From Desulfotomaculum sp. (GTDB taxonomy: Bacteria > Bacillota > Desulfotomaculia > Desulfotomaculales > Nap2-2B): a stretch of DNA of 52,484 nucleotides. The notes under the pieces were generated by a model, which was not told the DNA's origin, did not search any database, and saw only the letters and a list, made by a program, of their open reading frames with translations. The first letter of the stretch is position 1; each line of letters starts with the position of its first letter. The position numbers and the translations under genes are program-made. The DNA lies in NCBI GenBank assembly GCA_003513005.1, contig DOTD01000039.1:1-52484 (forward strand). Reading direction: 5' to 3'. Below are positions 25,509 through 34,400 of the stretch, piece by piece.

Positions 25509-26725
25509 CGGCGGACAAGTTTTTTTAAAAACTGTCCAAAGGTTCTCTTTGCTCCTAAATCCACGTATCTATTTTCGAAGCTGTCCGGCACAGGAATAAA
25601 ACTCAAAACTTCCTGACCGTCCCGGACAGCAGCCGTTCCCCTCTTATATACCTGATCCTGTCCATGCAAAAATTCTACCTCGCAATAACGTTCTTCCGTT
25701 AAAAACTGGTCCGGCGGCATTTCGCTGGAAATTTCCCGGCCGTTTATCGATAAAATAACATCCCCGGAACGGACACCCGCTCTCCAAACAGGCGTGTCAA
25801 CCAGAACATCCAGAACACGCAAACCGCGTTCAGTTGGAACGTAAAGAGGCTTACCCTTCAACTCAAGTCTCCGGCCAAAAAAAATAACCAGCTCATGCCC
25901 CAGCGGAGAAAATAAAGCCGCAATAAAGGCAGCCGTCCGCATATCCTGAGACAGATAACTCAAAAATAACAGTATAATACTGTAAATTCCCAGGTACAAG
26001 GCCGATAATCTGCTTTTCTGGTTCGGGTTATGAGAGATGGCCAAATCTCCGTAACCCAGGCAGGCTACCACAGGAATAAGTCCATAAGCAAAATATTCCG
26101 GTCCTCCCGGAAAGGAGGTTCTCAGCAGGGGCCACCACCCGGGCATGCTGCCAAAGCTGATCGAATTGCCCGCAACAGATAACACCGCTATAGGAATTGG
26201 CCATAATTTTTGAAGATTAAATCCACCGACAACACGCCCGCCCGGAGTCCTGAAGTAGGCAGGGACAGCTCCGAGGTGTCCGCTTACCAGGATAAGCACG
26301 CTTTCGACCATGTGCAGAACAGCGACAAGGGCTAAAACCTGGACTATATTCAGGGAAGGAAAACCCAAAATAAGGTTAGACAGGGCCAGTATTCCACCTG
26401 CATAAGCAAAACATAAAAAGCGGGGATTGATCAACATTAAAAGGACAGCAATCGGCCACAGGTAAAGCAGGTTGGAACCATCAAGGCTTAAACCAACCGT
26501 AATAATCAGCATAGTACCAGCCAGCCCGCCTATGATTCCATATGCAACTGCAGTAAGTAAATCCGGCCAGGCCCTTCTCGTAACAACGCCAAACAGGCTG
26601 TCTCTTTCTAAGGCCATGTGCCTGTACTGCAAAGCTACCAGGCCGACAACGAGCCAGAAAATCCACTCAGTTAAAACATCGGCTAAAGAAGTAATTATAA
26701 GCCATAGATAATTTATTAAAAACAA
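25505..26725 (-). CDS. MinJ-like polytopic PDZ protein
   Basis: A 406-residue protein with about eight hydrophobic segments in the first 290 residues and a C-terminal PDZ domain (GLRVLDVLVDTPVWRAGVRSGDVILSINGREI). This is the layout of Bacillus subtilis MinJ/YvjD, a division-site topology factor that bridges DivIVA and MinD. The gene order ftsE-ftsX-(M23)-ctpB-minJ-like resembles the B. subtilis yvjB-yvjD neighbourhood, which supports the call. The start is TTG at 26725; its SD is weak. It lies 37 bases downstream of ctpB and is probably co-transcribed. Confidence 0.8.
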   Translation of the reverse strand: MFLINYLWLIITSLADVLTEWIFWLVVGLVALQYRHMALERDSLFGVVTRRAWPDLLTAVAYGIIGGLAGTMLIITVGLSLDGSNLLYLWPIAVLLMLINPRFLCFAYAGGILALSNLILGFPSLNIVQVLALVAVLHMVESVLILVSGHLGAVPAYFRTPGGRVVGGFNLQKLWPIPIAVLSVAGNSISFGSMPGWWPLLRTSFPGGPEYFAYGLIPVVACLGYGDLAISHNPNQKSRLSALYLGIYSIILLFLSYLSQDMRTAAFIAALFSPLGHELVIFFGRRLELKGKPLYVPTERGLRVLDVLVDTPVWRAGVRSGDVILSINGREISSEMPPDQFLTEERYCEVEFLHGQDQVYKRGTAAVRDGQEVLSFIPVPDSFENRYVDLGAKRTFGQFLKKLVRR

Positions 26726-26762
26726 CTCGTCACTGCCCCGTCAGTTTTTCTATTCTAAAAGA

Positions 26763-27938
26763 TCAGGCTGCCTCTTTCGTCATCTTTTCCAGAACCTCGA
26801 CTGCTTTTTGAAGCTGTGTGTCTTTTCCAACATACTTTGAGCTATGTTCAACATATACATCGGGAACGATTCCTTTTTTATTAATATCATTTTTGGCAGG
26901 AGTCAGGTAACGGGCTGTAGTCAGCTTTACACCAGCGCCGCCGCCAAGTGTAAAAATTTCCTGAACGATACCTTTCCCAAAGGTCTTTTCACCAACCAGA
27001 AGCCCTGCCTTTCTGTCTTTTATTGCTCCGGCCAAAATCTCTGCCGCGCTTGCACTCATCTTATTCACCAGTACTACTGTAGACATTTTAAGGTTATGGC
27101 CTTCCACAGAAAAGGTCTCATCTTTTCCAAAACGGTAGTCAATATAAACAACCGGTCCCTTCGGGACAAAGTATTCCGCCACCTTTACTGTTGACCTGAG
27201 TTCGCCGCCCGGATTATCCCGGAGATCCAGGATTATACCGTTCATATCCTGCTTTTTCAGCAGTTCCAGAATATTTTTTACTTCCTGGGGCGTACCCTCG
27301 GTAAACTGTTCTATTGAGATATAACCTATCTTTGTTTGAGGCAACAGGTAACCGTCAGCAGTAGGCACATTAATTTTTTCTCTTGTTATTTCAAATAATT
27401 GTTCGTCAAAAACGCCTGCCCTTTTAATTGTGAGCTTAACCTTTGTATTAACCGGTCCCTTGATCAAGCCCACGGCTGTCTCCAGATCCATATTCTTTGT
27501 GTCACGGTCGCCAATTTTTAAGATTATATCCCCTTCAATAATGCCTTTTTTTCTGGCCGGCGTCCCCGTGTAGGAGCGAACAACCACCAGATAGCCGTCT
27601 TTAGTGCCGACCAGGATACCCAGACCCTCTATTGTCCCTTTTATTTGCTCCTGAAGAATCTTTGAAAGCACATCCGGTTCAAGGTAAGCCGAGTAGGGAT
27701 CATCCAAAGAATCAACAAGACCGCGTATGGCCCCGTCAACGAGAGTCGTCGTTTTCACAGGTTCAAGGTAACGGGATCCGACAAGAGAAATTACCTTAAA
27801 CAGATTTCCCATATGATTGTAATTCGTAACAATAACCGCAACAGCGCCGGCTGTAAAGAACAGGATTAAGAAAGAAAAAATAACCAATCCCCTCGTCAAC
27901 CAGTTTTCATTATCGTTATTTTGAAATGAACGGTTCAT
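26763..27938 (-). CDS. ctpB: S41 carboxy-terminal processing protease (CtpB-like)
   Basis: A 391-residue secreted or membrane-anchored serine protease: N-terminal TM helix (LVIFSFLILFFTAGAVAVIV), PDZ domain at about 95-180, and the S41 core with the Ser/Lys dyad S297 (MSASAAEIL) and K322 (TFGKG), 25 residues apart as in B. subtilis CtpB. The start is ATG at 27938 behind GGGAGG; a longer upstream frame would run back through a terminator and is rejected. In B. subtilis CtpB signals sigma-K activation during sporulation; that role here is inference. Confidence 0.93.
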   Translation of the reverse strand: MNRSFQNNDNENWLTRGLVIFSFLILFFTAGAVAVIVTNYNHMGNLFKVISLVGSRYLEPVKTTTLVDGAIRGLVDSLDDPYSAYLEPDVLSKILQEQIKGTIEGLGILVGTKDGYLVVVRSYTGTPARKKGIIEGDIILKIGDRDTKNMDLETAVGLIKGPVNTKVKLTIKRAGVFDEQLFEITREKINVPTADGYLLPQTKIGYISIEQFTEGTPQEVKNILELLKKQDMNGIILDLRDNPGGELRSTVKVAEYFVPKGPVVYIDYRFGKDETFSVEGHNLKMSTVVLVNKMSASAAEILAGAIKDRKAGLLVGEKTFGKGIVQEIFTLGGGAGVKLTTARYLTPAKNDINKKGIVPDVYVEHSSKYVGKDTQLQKAVEVLEKMTKEAA

Positions 27939-28022
27939 AACCACCCTCCCTGCAAAAAATTTCAAGAACATGTTATTATGATATACCTGTGGACAGGATT
28001 TAAAAACCAAAAAAATAAAAGT

Positions 28023-28041
28023 GCAGGAGATATTCTCCTGC
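28023..28041 (-). terminator. Intrinsic terminator between M23 peptidase gene and ctpB
   Basis: Perfect 8-bp stem GCAGGAGA/TCTCCTGC with a 3-base loop. On the minus strand it is followed by ACTTTTATTTTTTT. It ends the ftsE-ftsX-M23 transcript about 70 bases past the M23 stop. Confidence 0.9.
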
Positions 28042-28052
28042 CTTGAATTGCT

Positions 28053-28115
28053 CTGAAAATTGACTATCCTCAGGGAGGGCAACTGCCTACGTGCTTAATA
28101 ATCGTATCTTATACA
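28053..28115 (+). repeat. Dispersed intergenic repeat, copy B
   Basis: The 40-base core at 28072-28111 (ending GTGCTTAATAATCGTATCTTA) matches copy C at 36 of 40 positions. Similarity to copy C extends upstream into CTGAAAATT and downstream into TCTTATAC. Its edge supplies the stop codon of the M23 peptidase gene. Confidence 0.85.
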
Positions 28116-29248
28116 TAAGAGCGGGGATTTACAGGCTTTCCTTTGACCATAATCGTAAAATGCAAATGCGGACCCGTTGACATTCCTGTGCTTCCCACTT
28201 TTGCTATGGCCTGTCCTTTTTTTACATTCTGGCCCGTGGAGACCAGCTGGGAGGACAAGTGCGCGTACAATGAGGCGACGCCGTTGCCGTGGTCCAGCAT
28301 GACAATATTGCCGTACCCGCTCATATAGCCAACGTTGATTACTGTTCCGTCCTGGGTGGCCACAACTTTTACTCCTTTCGGAGCGGGAATATCTATTCCG
28401 TCATGAAAACGCATAACATGTAAAATCGGGTGCATACGGCTGCCGAAACCCGAAGAAATGTTTGTATATCCGGGAACCGGCCAGGTAAAACTTCCGCTGC
28501 CCTTTGCCTCTCCGTTTGAATTTTGCAGGGCGATCTTTTCAACTATTTCCCTTTCCTGAGCTTCCAGGCGGTCGATTTCATCCTCGTGGCGGCTTAATCC
28601 CGTCTTTGCTGAAGCAACCAATTTTCTTTGAGCAAGCTGATTTTTCTTTAACTCATTTTTTGCGGTGACCTGTTTCTGTAAAAGGTCAGTTACCCGTAAG
28701 CGCGTATCCTCCAGAGCCGACTTCCTGCTTTGTACTTCCTTTTTTTGATCCCGCACCCTGCTTACTATTTCTGCGTCGTGCCCTACAATTGCTTTCAGCA
28801 GTTCATATCTGATTATAAAATCCCCAAAACTTTTCGAGTCCAACAGTACCTCGAGATAGCTGATTCGACCGAAAAGATAAATATTATACAGCCTGTCGCT
28901 TAGCTGGGATTTGCTCCTGACCAGGCTTTCTTCGGCTTTCTTTAGATCTTTTTCGGCTTTTGTCAGTTTGGTTGTGACAACAGATAAAGAGGTGTTTAAA
29001 TCTGAGATTTGTTCTTCTTTATCATTAACTGTCTTGTTTATCGAAGATAAACGGTTTACGTAGCTGTTGACTGCTTTCTTTTCCTGCTTTACCTCCTGCT
29101 TTTTGACAAAAAGCTTGTCTCTTGTCTCTTTCAGCATTTCTTCAAGGCTTTTTGCCTCCGCATGGTTCACAAAAGAACATGCAAAAAAAAGCATTACAAA
29201 AATCAAAATCAGCTTTTTAATAAATTTATTGGATAACATTTGGCTCAA
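28109..29248 (-). CDS. EnvC/CwlO-like coiled-coil M23 peptidase
   Basis: A 379-residue exported protein: signal peptide ending near HAEA-KS, a long coiled coil (about 30-240), and a C-terminal LytM/M23 domain. The zinc and catalytic motifs are HDGID, LYAHLS and GPHLHF. Members activated by FtsEX cleave peptidoglycan during division or elongation; the gene sits 21 bases behind ftsX, which supports that partnership. The start is TTG at 29248 (GGGGAG upstream). Followed by a terminator at 28023-28041. Confidence 0.92.
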   Translation of the reverse strand: MSQMLSNKFIKKLILIFVMLFFACSFVNHAEAKSLEEMLKETRDKLFVKKQEVKQEKKAVNSYVNRLSSINKTVNDKEEQISDLNTSLSVVTTKLTKAEKDLKKAEESLVRSKSQLSDRLYNIYLFGRISYLEVLLDSKSFGDFIIRYELLKAIVGHDAEIVSRVRDQKKEVQSRKSALEDTRLRVTDLLQKQVTAKNELKKNQLAQRKLVASAKTGLSRHEDEIDRLEAQEREIVEKIALQNSNGEAKGSGSFTWPVPGYTNISSGFGSRMHPILHVMRFHDGIDIPAPKGVKVVATQDGTVINVGYMSGYGNIVMLDHGNGVASLYAHLSSQLVSTGQNVKKGQAIAKVGSTGMSTGPHLHFTIMVKGKPVNPRSYV

Positions 29249-29269
29249 GACTCTCCCCTATAAATAATG

Positions 29270-30154
29270 CTAAACTTTTAAGAACCTGTGCACTGAGATC
29301 GAACTGCCTGCCGCGCCGATAAGCAGCCCTAAAACCAACAACCCCAAATAAACAGGCGCCAGCTTGTCTATTTGCGCTACAACCGGAAGAAAAGGCATTG
29401 TAACGGCTATCTTATCAATGATAATTGTATACCCTAAATATACGATTATTGAGGCCAGCAGGGCGCCGGAAAACCCTAAAACCAGGCCTTCCAGCAAAAA
29501 GGGGAAACGTATGAACCAGTTGGTGGCGCCAAGGTATTTCATGATTCCAATCTCTTTTCTGCGGGAAAAAACTGATACGCGAATTGTTGTGGAAATAAGA
29601 AATACAGCCGCCAACCCAAGAACTATAATACTTGTCAGGCTCGTTGTCCTTATCCAGTGCGTTACGACAAGTAATCTTTCCACTATCTTCTGGCCGTAGA
29701 TAACATTGCTGACACCATTGAATTTATAAATGTTAGCAGCTATCTGAGGCGCCAATTCGACATTTTTAATCTTTACCCTGAATGAGTCCGGGAGTGGATT
29801 TTCATCCAAATTATCAGTAATATCTCTTTCGCTGCCTAAACTGGTCAGCATATTTTCCAAAGCCTTTTCCCTGGAAACAAACTCTACTTCAGAAACTCCC
29901 GGCAGAAATTTTAGCTGTTCATTTAAATGTTTGATTTCACTCTGTTCGAGGTTGTTTTCCAGGAAGACATTTATTTCAATCATAGACTCAAGGGTATTTA
30001 TAATTGCGCTGGTATTTATGGCAACTAAAAGAAAACAGCCAAGAATAAACAAGGATACCGTCACCACGCCTATCGAGGCAAGTGACAGCCAGTTATTGCG
30101 GACAAGAGAATCAAAAGCTTCTCTAAAATAATAAACGGCGGCGCTACGCCCCAT
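29270..30154 (-). CDS. ftsX: Cell-division ABC transporter permease FtsX
   Basis: A 294-residue, four-TM protein: TM1 at about 20-45, a large extracellular loop (about 50-165, INVFLEN...KEALENM...LPDSFRVKI), then three helices with the VFSRRKEIGIMKYLGATNWFIR motif that docks FtsE. It couples ATP use by FtsE to peptidoglycan hydrolase activation outside. It overlaps ftsE by 11 bases and is followed by the M23 peptidase gene. Confidence 0.95.
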   Translation of the reverse strand: MGRSAAVYYFREAFDSLVRNNWLSLASIGVVTVSLFILGCFLLVAINTSAIINTLESMIEINVFLENNLEQSEIKHLNEQLKFLPGVSEVEFVSREKALENMLTSLGSERDITDNLDENPLPDSFRVKIKNVELAPQIAANIYKFNGVSNVIYGQKIVERLLVVTHWIRTTSLTSIIVLGLAAVFLISTTIRVSVFSRRKEIGIMKYLGATNWFIRFPFLLEGLVLGFSGALLASIIVYLGYTIIIDKIAVTMPFLPVVAQIDKLAPVYLGLLVLGLLIGAAGSSISVHRFLKV

Positions 30155-30827
30155 GATAATCCCCGCTTTCCTCGTCCCTCACCACTTTGCCGCCGGACAA
30201 GGCAACCACTCTTTTTTTCATTGAATCTACTATATCCCAGGCATGTGTGGCCATAATTATAGTTGTTCCGCGGCCGTTTATATCCTGAAACAGCTTCATC
30301 AATTCGCGGGAAGTACCGGGATCCAGATTGCCGGTGGGCTCATCAGCAATTAATAACAAGGGGCTATTGACAATTGCACGGGCTATGCATACCCTCTGCT
30401 GCTCTCCTCCGGAAAGTTGTTCGGGTCGCATTTTTGCTTTCCCTTCCAAACCAACTACTTTCAACGCTTCCGGCGCCAGTTTCTTTATCCAGTGATTCGA
30501 AGTACCCGTAACCTGCAATGCAAAGGCAACATTATCATAAATCGTCCTTTGGGGAAGAAGGCGGAAATCCTGAAAAACCATACCTATCTTTCTGCGGTGG
30601 AAGGGGATTTCCCCCGGGCGCATGCGGACAACATTTTTACCGTTGAAGACAACCTGCCCCCGCGTTGGTACATCTTCCCGAAAGATTAGTTTGGTCAGGG
30701 TAGTTTTACCTGCTCCGCTCGGGCCGACGAGAAAAACAAATTCACCTTTTTTTATATGGAGGGTTACATTATTTAAGGCTATGGAATTGTTCTTATACGT
30801 CTTGGTAACGTTATAAAAACGAAGCAT
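30144..30827 (-). CDS. ftsE: Cell-division ATP-binding protein FtsE
   Basis: A 227-residue ABC ATPase, the normal FtsE length. Walker A is GPSGAGKTT, the Q-loop VFQDFRLLPQRT, signature LSGGEQQR, Walker B LLIADEPTGNLDP, and the H-loop MATHAW. The start is ATG at 30827 behind GGGGTG; the longer frame to 30869 adds a non-homologous N-terminus. It is the first gene of the ftsE-ftsX-M23 operon. Confidence 0.96.
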   Translation of the reverse strand: MLRFYNVTKTYKNNSIALNNVTLHIKKGEFVFLVGPSGAGKTTLTKLIFREDVPTRGQVVFNGKNVVRMRPGEIPFHRRKIGMVFQDFRLLPQRTIYDNVAFALQVTGTSNHWIKKLAPEALKVVGLEGKAKMRPEQLSGGEQQRVCIARAIVNSPLLLIADEPTGNLDPGTSRELMKLFQDINGRGTTIIMATHAWDIVDSMKKRVVALSGGKVVRDEESGDYHGA

Positions 30828-30925
30828 ATTAGCACCCCGGTTTTTCGTTTGACTAACTGTATTAAACAACAGATATATATTTTATTCGACATTAAATACG
30901 GAAATCCTCTTCTAAAAAACCCAGA

Positions 30926-31324
30926 TTATTGCAGTTTCGCGGGAAGGAACTTGCCTTCGGCGGTAACAGCCTGCTTCCCGTTGAGCAAGGTAATTGCGGC
31001 GGAAAGTTTGTATAATCTTCTGCTGTTCTCCGTTTCCCACGCTTCTACGAGAAGTTTCTCGCCTATGGGAACCGGCAGGCTGAACCCGATTTTTATTTCA
31101 GCCGTCACGGCGATTTTATTTTGGCGCCAGAGCAGTTGGCCCATGGCCTCGTCTAAAAGTGTGGAAACAAGGCCGCCATGCATTAAACCGTTCCACCCCT
31201 GGTGATTTTCACCAGCCGTAAAAAAAGCCCGGCAAACTTTGTCCTGTAATTCGAATTCCAGGTGAAAGCCAATCGGATTAAAAGGACTGCAGGCGAAGCA
31301 TAAATTATTTCTCTGGTCTTCCAT
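30926..31324 (-). CDS. PaaI-type hotdog-fold thioesterase
   Basis: A 132-residue protein with the PaaI/YbgC-like hotdog core: NGLMHGGLVSTLLDEAMGQLL holds the HGG motif and catalytic acidic residue, followed by AVTAEIKIGFSLPVPIGEKL. It should hydrolyse an acyl- or aryl-CoA; the substrate is not predictable. A Cys pair at CFAC near the N-terminus is common in this subgroup. The ATG lies behind AGGGGTG. It stands between two terminator-bounded units and appears monocistronic. Confidence 0.85.
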   Translation of the reverse strand: MEDQRNNLCFACSPFNPIGFHLEFELQDKVCRAFFTAGENHQGWNGLMHGGLVSTLLDEAMGQLLWRQNKIAVTAEIKIGFSLPVPIGEKLLVEAWETENSRRLYKLSAAITLLNGKQAVTAEGKFLPAKLQ

Positions 31325-31342
31325 TTCTTCACCCCTATAAAA

Positions 31343-31370
31343 CTAACAGCCGGGTCGCCCCGGCTGTTAG
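31343..31370 (-). terminator. Intrinsic terminator of hppA
   Basis: Perfect 12-bp stem (CTAACAGCCGGG / CCCGGCTGTTAG) with a 4-base loop, followed on the minus strand by TTTTATAG. T-rich sequence on the other side would also allow termination on the plus strand. Confidence 0.92.
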
Positions 31371-31395
31371 TTTGTTTTGTTTAGCTTAAATGTGT

Positions 31396-33426
31396 CTAAC
31401 GGGATATGTTGTAAATCAAAGGTACGATTAGCAAAGCAACGATATTGACGACCTTAATCATCGGGTTGATCGCCGGGCCTGCCGTATCCTTCAAGGGGTC
31501 GCCCACTGTGTCGCCGGTTACCGCCGCAGCGTGAGCCATAGATCCTTTGCCGCCGTATAAACCATCTTCAATTGCCTTCTTGGCGTTGTCCCAGGCGCCG
31601 CCTCCTGAGGTCTGCAGCAGAGCCAGGTACAAGCCGGTGATAATTGTACCTAAGAGCATTCCGCCAAGAGCTTCTCTGCCAAGGGCAAATCCTACTATGA
31701 TCGGCGCCAGGATAGGTATAAGAGCCGGTACGATCATTTCTTTTAAAGCTCTGGCAGTAACGATATCAACGCATTTTCCGTATTCGGGACGCGCCTTTCC
31801 TTCCATCAATCCCTTTATTTCGCGGAACTGACGGCGCACTTCAACAACTACCTCGCCTGCAGCCCGACCGACAGCGCCGATTGCAAATGCGGAGAACAGA
31901 AAAGGCAGGGCGCCGCCGATTAAAAGACCTGCAAGAACCATCGGGTTATTGATTGAGAAAGTGACTTCCTGTCCTCCTAATTTAGCTGATAACTGGTGTG
32001 TATAATCAGCGAAGAGAACGATTGCCGCCAAGCCTGCGGAACCGATTGCGTAACCCTTGGTTACAGCCTTGGTGGTGTTGCCTACTGCGTCCAGAGGATC
32101 AGTAATTGCGCGTACTTCCGGGGGCAGTTCGGCCATCTCGGCAATGCCGCCGCCGTTGTCAGTGATCGGGCCGTAGGAATCAATAGCCACCACGATACCG
32201 GTCATGGAGAGCATGGCCATGGAAGCGATGGCGATGCCGTACAGTCCGCCGCCTGCTCCGGCGCCTACTCCGGCGCCAATAGAATAGGACACCAAAATAC
32301 CGATTACGATTACGATGGCGGGTATTACACTTGCCTCCATAGCAACAGAAAGTCCGGTAATAATGTTTGTGCCGTGCCCTGACTGTGAGGCTTCGGCAAT
32401 CGACTTAACCGGACGGAAGGCTTTAGAAGTATAGTAGTCTGTAATATAAACCATCAGCATGGTGATTACTATCCCTACCAGAGCAGGCCAGAAATAGCCA
32501 GGATCGGGAGCGAACATTGGAACAACAAACCAGAAACCAATCAGCGCAAGAATAGCTGACGCCCAGAGCCCTTTGTAAAGAGCTCCCATGATATTCTGGT
32601 TGCCGCCCATGCGGACGAAAAAGCTCCCGATAATCGAGGCGATGATTGCTACCGCGCCAAGGATGATCGGGAAAGCCACTGCGATCGGGTTGTCGGGAAA
32701 CACGAGGTGACCCAGCAGCATCGCGCCTATTGCAGTTACAGCATAAGTTTCAAATAAGTCTGCGGCCATACCGGCGCAGTCGCCGACGTTGTCTCCCACG
32801 TTGTCAGCGATAACAGCGGGGTTCCGGGGATCGTCCTCGGGAATACCCGCTTCAACTTTACCGACCAAGTCGGCGCCCACGTCTGCGCTCTTGGTATATA
32901 TACCTCCGCCAAGACGGGCGAACACACTGATCAAGCTGCCTCCAAAACCCATTCCAACTAAAGAAACCGGATTGTTAAACATAAGGAACAATCCGGAAAT
33001 ACCCAGTAACGCAAGGCTCACACAGATCATGCCGGTTACCGAACCGCCTCTGAATGCAACAACCAGCGCATAGCCTATACCAGTTTTGGCGGCTTCCGCA
33101 ACACGGGTGTTGGCGCGGGTGCTGACGACCATTCCGACGTAACCGCACAAACCCGAGAAAATAGCTCCTATAATAAATCCAACTGCCGTTTGCATATCCA
33201 GGCCGACCCATAGTAAAATGGCCACAATTACACCAACTATGGCGATAGTCCTGTACTGACGGCTTAAATAAGCCATCGCGCCTTCCTGAATGGCGCCGGA
33301 GATTTCCTGCATCCGCTGGGAACCTGCCGGTCTGCCGAGTACCCACGAAATAAGAAAGATTGCAAATAAAATACCAATTATAGAAGCAATAATACCCATC
33401 CATGAAATAGATGCTAAACTAGCCAA
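31396..33426 (-). CDS. hppA: Membrane-bound proton-pumping pyrophosphatase, K+-independent type
   Basis: A 676-residue, roughly 16-TM ion pump driven by pyrophosphate. The substrate motif DNVGDNVGDCAGMAADLFE is present. The residue that separates the two subclasses is Lys here (K453 in GNTTKA), where K+-dependent enzymes have Ala (GNTTAA), so this should be a K+-independent, H+-translocating form. That distinction is established for the family; the ion pumped is inferred. It lets an energy-limited anaerobe recover energy from PPi. The start is TTG at 33426 with AGGTGA upstream; the leader can fold over this SD. Confidence 0.95.
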   Translation of the reverse strand: MASLASISWMGIIASIIGILFAIFLISWVLGRPAGSQRMQEISGAIQEGAMAYLSRQYRTIAIVGVIVAILLWVGLDMQTAVGFIIGAIFSGLCGYVGMVVSTRANTRVAEAAKTGIGYALVVAFRGGSVTGMICVSLALLGISGLFLMFNNPVSLVGMGFGGSLISVFARLGGGIYTKSADVGADLVGKVEAGIPEDDPRNPAVIADNVGDNVGDCAGMAADLFETYAVTAIGAMLLGHLVFPDNPIAVAFPIILGAVAIIASIIGSFFVRMGGNQNIMGALYKGLWASAILALIGFWFVVPMFAPDPGYFWPALVGIVITMLMVYITDYYTSKAFRPVKSIAEASQSGHGTNIITGLSVAMEASVIPAIVIVIGILVSYSIGAGVGAGAGGGLYGIAIASMAMLSMTGIVVAIDSYGPITDNGGGIAEMAELPPEVRAITDPLDAVGNTTKAVTKGYAIGSAGLAAIVLFADYTHQLSAKLGGQEVTFSINNPMVLAGLLIGGALPFLFSAFAIGAVGRAAGEVVVEVRRQFREIKGLMEGKARPEYGKCVDIVTARALKEMIVPALIPILAPIIVGFALGREALGGMLLGTIITGLYLALLQTSGGGAWDNAKKAIEDGLYGGKGSMAHAAAVTGDTVGDPLKDTAGPAINPMIKVVNIVALLIVPLIYNISR

Positions 33427-33435
33427 AGTATTTCA

Positions 33436-33483
33436 CCTGGTTTTTTAAACCTGATTATTTTAGATCAGGCGCCTCTGACCAGG
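33436..33483 (-). promoter_or_regulatory. Nested hairpins over the hppA ribosome-binding site
   Basis: On the minus strand, CCTGGT (33483-33478) pairs with ACCAGG (33441-33436), enclosing CCTGAT (33469-33464) paired with ATCAGG (33455-33450). The outer 3' strand contains part of the AGGTGA SD. It may modulate translation; no known riboswitch class is recognised. Confidence 0.35.
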
Positions 33484-33603
33484 CTTTTCAAAGCTCCTTT
33501 CTGCATCAGATTTGTCCCTTATCCCTATTAGTAAAAGGATACAATGGGAAGGAACTGATTAATTACTTTATAGAGGCCTTTTGAAAAACTTTCTCTCCCC
33601 TGC

Positions 33604-33831
33604 CTATTGCCAGAAACCCAGCATAAGCGAGGTGATCCCGAATATAACGGCCACAACTGTCGTAACCTTGCCCAGTAACTCGTCCAAGCCCTTTTTCTTG
33701 CCAAAAAGGGCTTCCGCGCCACCGGTAATGGCCCCGGAAAGCCCCGCGCTCCTCCCCGACTGCAGTAATACCACAGCAATTAATATTAGGGCAACGAGTA
33801 TATGAACAACAGTTACCAGGCCTTTTACCAT
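33604..33831 (-). CDS. secG: Protein-export membrane protein SecG
   Basis: A 75-residue protein with two hydrophobic helices (5-22 and about 55-73) joined by the conserved loop LLQSGRSAGLSGAITGG, the SecG signature. It is an accessory subunit of the SecYEG channel. The ATG lies directly behind a GGAGG stretch. A good promoter lies at 33884-33911. The usual downstream partner rnr/smpB is not present; hppA follows instead. Confidence 0.93.
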   Translation of the reverse strand: MVKGLVTVVHILVALILIAVVLLQSGRSAGLSGAITGGAEALFGKKKGLDELLGKVTTVVAVIFGITSLMLGFWQ

Positions 33832-33883
33832 ACCTCCACCCCCTCTCCCGGGATATTTTTATTTAAAAGCCATAACACATTTT

Positions 33884-33911
33884 ATTATAACATGTCTTAT
33901 AAAAATGACAA
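33884..33911 (-). promoter_or_regulatory. Sigma-A promoter of secG
   Basis: TTGTCA (33911-33906), a 16-base spacer and perfect TATAAT (33889-33884) on the minus strand, about 50 bases before the secG start. Confidence 0.7.
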
Positions 33912-33936
33912 TTAATCATAGACAACATAAAAGACG

Positions 33937-34293
33937 TCATTCGTTTCTAGCCAGGCCAAGTTTGCCTGCGTTGCCCCACAGCCGTTCAAGATTATAAAAC
34001 TTCCTGTCTTCCTCCAGAAAAATATGAACAATCAGGCTTCCATAATCCATTAAAATCCACCTGGCCTGACGCCAACCTTCCAATCGGGGAATGAGCCCTG
34101 CTTCCTTTTTAATCTCTTCAATAATCCCCTCGGCAATACTTTTAACTTGAATTGTCGATTTTCCGGTACAGATTAGAAAGTTATCCGCCATGATAGAAGA
34201 GGCGCTTATATCCAGGACGGCAACATCAAAGGCTTTCTTAGATCTAGCGGCGCATACGGCAGTTTCTGCCAACACACCCGGATCTAACGTCAA
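33937..34293 (-). CDS. rsfS: Ribosomal silencing factor RsfS
   Basis: A 118-residue protein of the RsfS/Iojap family, which binds L14 and blocks subunit joining in starvation. Motifs: FDVAVLDISA, SIMADNFLICTG, EGWRQARWILMDYGSLIVHIF. The start is TTG behind GGGGG. It usually follows nadD-yqeK; here an RRM gene stands between nadD and rsfS and yqeK is absent. Confidence 0.94.
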   Translation of the reverse strand: MTLDPGVLAETAVCAARSKKAFDVAVLDISASSIMADNFLICTGKSTIQVKSIAEGIIEEIKKEAGLIPRLEGWRQARWILMDYGSLIVHIFLEEDRKFYNLERLWGNAGKLGLARNE

Positions 34294-34400
34294 AAATATT
34301 CCCCCTTATCGAAAAAAGCTTCTATAATTACTTATTATTAATAATTCGCCCTAATGATCAAAGTTCCTGCTGCCCGTTTGACCGCCTTCCCATTTTTTTG

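Noticed and set aside
27939..28082. N-terminal extension of ctpB
   Set aside because: It would cross the terminator at 28023-28041 and repeat copy B; ATG 27938 has a strong SD.
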